Origin: Moniliella sp. 'wahieum'
Lineage: Eukaryota; Basidiomycota; Moniliellomycetes; Moniliellales; Moniliellaceae
NCBI GenBank assembly: GCA_003971905.1
Contig: RSEE01000014.1
Span: 248,001 to 312,000 of the forward strand
Reading direction: 5' to 3'
Length of the DNA stretch: 64,000 nt
Shown in pieces: positions 60,754 to 64,000 of this stretch (the first letter of the stretch is position 1; each line of letters starts with the position of its first letter). The notes under the pieces were generated by a model, which saw only the letters and a program-made list of their open reading frames with translations, did not search any database and was not told the origin of the DNA. The position numbers were made by a program, and so were the translations under genes.

Positions 60754-62221
60754 GGGGCGGATGTGGAGAGAATGGGCAGGAGAGGCAGCAGGCGGAGGCG
60801 CCGGCCCGCCCGAGCGAAGGGCACGTAGAGCCGGCGGGGTGGCGCCAGGAGGGCAGCAGCTGCCACGGGAGGGGCTGGGGGAAGGCGGCGGAGGGGGAGG
60901 GCGGGAGAGAGTAGGCGGTGGTGGTGGTGTGGCGGGAGGAGGCTGCCAGAGGCATCGCGTCCGATATGGCCTGCGGCATGCGTGCAGGCGTGCATGCGAG
61001 CCACCCTGGCTGACCAGTGTGAAAGCGTGGGCGGCATGCGCCAGTGGGGGCTGCACGTGCGGCCGGCGTCCTGGGGAGGCACAGTGGAGTGGTGCTGGCG
61101 CCGCCGATTAATTAGCGTGCAGCTTCAGCCTGCAATGTTTAAACTACAGTCTGGCTGAAAGGGTAGATGCGCACCCGCACACGGCCACTGTCACCCCGTG
61201 CGCTGCCCCCGCCACTGGTGTACTGCGGGGGGTATCGATCTAACGACCAACCCCACCCGGGGCGTCACGCGTCACGCGTCACTCCTCCGAGTGTTGAATC
61301 GAATACTGAATCCCCTCAGGCAACGCATCGACCACGTGGCCATGGAGCACACCCAAGGCCAAGGGGTCTGCCATCATGCATCACTTCTCTTGGGGCTTCC
61401 CGCTTCAAGCTTCATCTTCTTCATCTTCATCTTCATCTTCATCTTCATCTTCATCTTCATCTCATCTTCATCTTCATCTTCATCTTCATCTTCATCTTCA
61501 CTTCATCTTCATCTTCATCTTCATCTTCATCTTCGTCATCTGTGAGAGGCCTGAGCTCAGTACGGCTGTGTGTGGACACCATGCCAGCTTCAGCGCATCG
61601 CCGTCTCCAGTATACCCGCAGCCCTCTTGAGATGAGTCTTCTTTTTTGTCCCGCGGCCCCGCCCTCCACCACCTGCTGAAAACGACCGGCTGTGGGTTTG
61701 CCACTCAAACTGAAATCTGAGAGCACTCTCGGTAGCCATAAGCACCTACCCCACGTACCCACTACCACTCATTCTTCTGGTACACTGCTTAACGCCCACG
61801 TACGAATGTATACTCTCACATTCAGAGTACTCAGTATACTCGTACTCAGTGTACTCATACAGTAGTAGTACTGATCTGAGTGGTGAGACTCACCTACGCA
61901 CACACGCATGCGAGGACTCGACGTTGGCCATCGTATATTTCACCCGATTACACCCCCAATTGGCGTCACTACCCCTAGCGCTCGCACGGCACAAGTGTTA
62001 ATGCGAGGACAAAGGCCTACGGAAAGAAGAAGACAGAGGGAGGTGATGGATCTATTCCAAGAGAGGAGCCCGTTAGGGGCAGAACATAGAGGAGAGTCGG
62101 ATAGAACAGCGCGATGCGTGATGCGTGATCAGCTGCATGCATGATGGCGCTGACAGCCCCACCACGACTCGACGCTAGGATCCGACGAGATTGGAAGAGT
62201 GACAAATCAAGAGCCAGCTGG
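60754..62221. other. intergenic region beside the copia fossil
   Basis: No supported gene. GTCACGC twice plus GTCACTC at 61264-61284, the microsatellite at 61409, repeated GTACTCA words at 61825-61862, and GATGCGT twice at 62113-62126. The part next to 62221 may include the element's terminal repeat, but no second copy is in the window for comparison. Confidence 0.45.
61409..61540. repeat. (CTTCAT)n hexanucleotide microsatellite
   Basis: About 20 units of CTTCAT with two places where the phase slips (near 61462 and 61501). It is preceded directly by CGCTTCAAGCTTCATC, i.e. it grows out of a copy of the TTCAAGC motif. Confidence 0.95.
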
Positions 62222-64000
62222 CTAGGAGGAATCTGAGCCGAAAATGGGCTTGATGCGGGAAGTCTCCTCAGCCCCACCAGGATCCGGCGTGAGCGTGAGG
62301 TAGCGACCTACACTGGAGCGTTGAACCGTATACGGTAGGAGCTTGGTAAAATCATTCGCGGGGTTCTCGGTTCCAAGAACCTTGTGCCACAAAATGCGCC
62401 CCGAATCGACATGCTCGCGGAACCAATGGTTGCGAATGTCCATATGACGAAGGCGTCCAATGAAACCAGGGCGAGAGATAATTGACAGGGCAACAGCCGA
62501 GTCGCTATAGAGATCCACCGGACAGTTGGAAGGTACTAGTTGAAGCTCGACCATGAGGTTACGAATGCGGAGAGCGTCGCGGGCGCCCTCACTAATAGCC
62601 ATCATCTCAGCTTCAGCGGTCGACATTGCCGTAGTGGTCTGCTGGGCGCTGCGCCAGTGCACTAGGGCGCCAAAAACAAACACAGCGACCCCTGTTACCG
62701 ACTTGCGTGTGACCTTGTCGCCGCCCCAATCGCTATCGGTAAATACGGCAATAGGAGGTGCCGTTCGATTGATCCTGAGACGCAGAGACCAATCCAATGT
62801 ACCACGGAGGTAGCGCAGGACATGTTGTGCGGCGCTGCGGTGTGCAGCAGAGGGATCCTTGTTCCAACGACTGAGAAGATGTACGACAAATGACAGGTCG
62901 GGCCGGCAGGTCTGCGCGGCCCAGCTGAGGCTCTGCACAATCGACATATAGCGCTTATGCTCGGCGACAGTGGCAGGAGCTTCGTCTGGTGGACGTGGGG
63001 GAGAGGTGTATCAGGATTGATAGGCAAACGAACAGGGTTGCACTCGAGCATGTCGGTGCGGGCGAGTAAAGCTAACAGAAATGCACGCTGGTCGCAGTCA
63101 AAACCATCAGGGCGAGTAACATAGTGCACACCCAGCATCTTACTGAGAGGACCCTTGTCGCCAATCTTGATGTTGAGACCGAGTTCGTCCATGAATGCGT
63201 CAAAAGCAGCTTGGGACGGGGCCATGGCCATTCCGTCATCACAGTATATTGCGAGCATGATGGTCGTATTCGCTCGTTTGCGTATCCAATACTGTTCTGT
63301 TACCGTCGAGCGGAAACCAATATCTCGTAGCTTGCTGGCGAGGTGGCGGTGCCACGCAGCGCCGGAGCTGCAAGGCCATAGAGGGACTTCTTGAGTCGCC
63401 AAACGTTTGCTTTGTCGGTGAGAAAACGATCGGGAGGCTTAACGTATACCTCATAGGGAATGGGTGCATGGAGATATGCACTCTTGCAGTCAAAAAATAA
63501 TGCCTGGAGGCCTTGCGCTTTACCTCCCACGGCTACGGTGCGAAAAGACTGATGTGCTGCGCCACTCGAGAATGTGAGGGCCTTGGGCAACTCACTTGTA
63601 TCCTCCTGGTTTCCTTGAACCACAATACGGGCTTTCCGTTTGAGGAACATATTCTCTGGGGTGACGCCAACACTGTAGACGGTGCGGGCACCCAAGATCT
63701 TCGTTCCGGCCGAGGGCGTGGCACTTCTTCAAAGGCATCCATGGATCTGAGCCCGTCAAGCTCAATGTGTTCGGCCTGGCGCCACTGGGGCCACTCAGAG
63801 GTGGCCATTGCTTCACGCTCGGTCGAGGGGCAAGGGGCACACCGTCAGCAGTGGTGCCGACAGTCGGGGGAGGGATGCGGAAACGGCGTTGCCGGCGGGG
63901 AATGGCTTTCTTTTTCGGGCTTGGTGTAAGGGATGCGGTGGCAGGATCAGGGAAGAAACAGTAATAGTAGGGGGGATTGGGTGGGACAAAGGGGGATGAC
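62222..64000 (-). mobile_element. Ty1/copia-type retroelement fossil, 3' half, runs off the window
   Basis: Read right to left: spacer, then the reverse transcriptase start (EWPQWRQAEHIELDGL), the RT core (FFDCKSAYLHAPIPYEVYVK, and the catalytic YCDDGMAMAP near 63240), then the copia linker LSWAAQTCRPDLSFVVHLLS. The RNase H domain follows (FTDSDWGGDKVTRKSVTG, STAEAEMMAISEGARDALRI, HMDIRNHWFREHV, PANDFTKLL). Gag, protease and integrase would lie beyond base 64000. The domains are easy to read, so it is much younger than the fragment at 6450-7160. It is broken by a handful of interruptions (about three to five). Terminal repeats could not be defined. Confidence 0.88.

Noticed and set aside
61457-61768. 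Acidic Asp-Glu-rich protein from the minus strand
   Set aside because: It is only the translation of the (CTTCAT)n microsatellite.

Overview
This window is nuclear DNA of a fungus, probably a dikaryan and perhaps a basidiomycete. It holds single-copy fungal genes with short GT-AG introns, branch points of the CTAAC/CTGAC type, GC-rich third positions, and families typical of fungi: a Met30/SconB-type F-box WD40 protein, a Kex1-type carboxypeptidase, a Rcf2-like HIG1 protein, a CipC-like DUF3759 protein, a Fes1 exchange factor, a Sno/Pdx2 glutaminase and a CrtI-type phytoene desaturase. There are no bacterial operons; neighbours are arranged singly, and several pairs are divergent and share a promoter. 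The species cannot be named from the sequence.

Layout. 1-10.4 kb is a gene-poor, repeat-rich accessory region. It has two copies of an alpha/beta-hydrolase gene linked to a tRNA-Leu. The left copy runs off the window with an open frame; the right copy is broken and its tRNA is degenerate. Between them lie a near-palindromic fold-back element (1507-2003), a ~99-bp tandem duplication and an old copia fossil. 11.8-25.1 kb carries a C2H2 zinc-finger gene, an RCF2-like gene, a NASP/Hif1-like histone chaperone, an unrecognised acidic protein with a C-terminal membrane segment, FES1, the divergent ribosomal genes RPL30 and RPL37, and a secreted protein. 25-30 kb is mostly intergenic, with a CipC-like gene. 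30-41 kb carries phytoene desaturase with an unusual 11-residue-repeat tail, nucleolin (NSR1/gar2), glycine dehydrogenase and KEX1. 42.6-47.9 kb holds two unrecognised, disordered proteins. 48.4-56.2 kb carries RPL14, the PDX2/SNO glutaminase, MET30-like and ATX1. 57.5-60.8 kb is a large unrecognised protein. 61-64 kb has a hexanucleotide microsatellite and the 3' half of a copia-type fossil that leaves the window.

Two features cut across the whole window. First, nearly every conserved gene, including essential ribosomal protein genes, is interrupted by single-base gains or losses, often at or near short homopolymers. The simplest reading is uncorrected long-read assembly error, so CDS entries give the whole gene span and say where the frame changes. 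Second, intergenic DNA is peppered with short tandem repeats whose unit is 7 bp but whose unit sequence differs from place to place. TAGGGTT-type motifs also recur in several promoters.

The genes do not form one pathway. There is a loose theme of translation and ribosome biogenesis (RPL30, RPL37, RPL14, nucleolin) plus housekeeping metabolism (glycine cleavage, vitamin B6, sulfur control, copper delivery, carotenoid synthesis).
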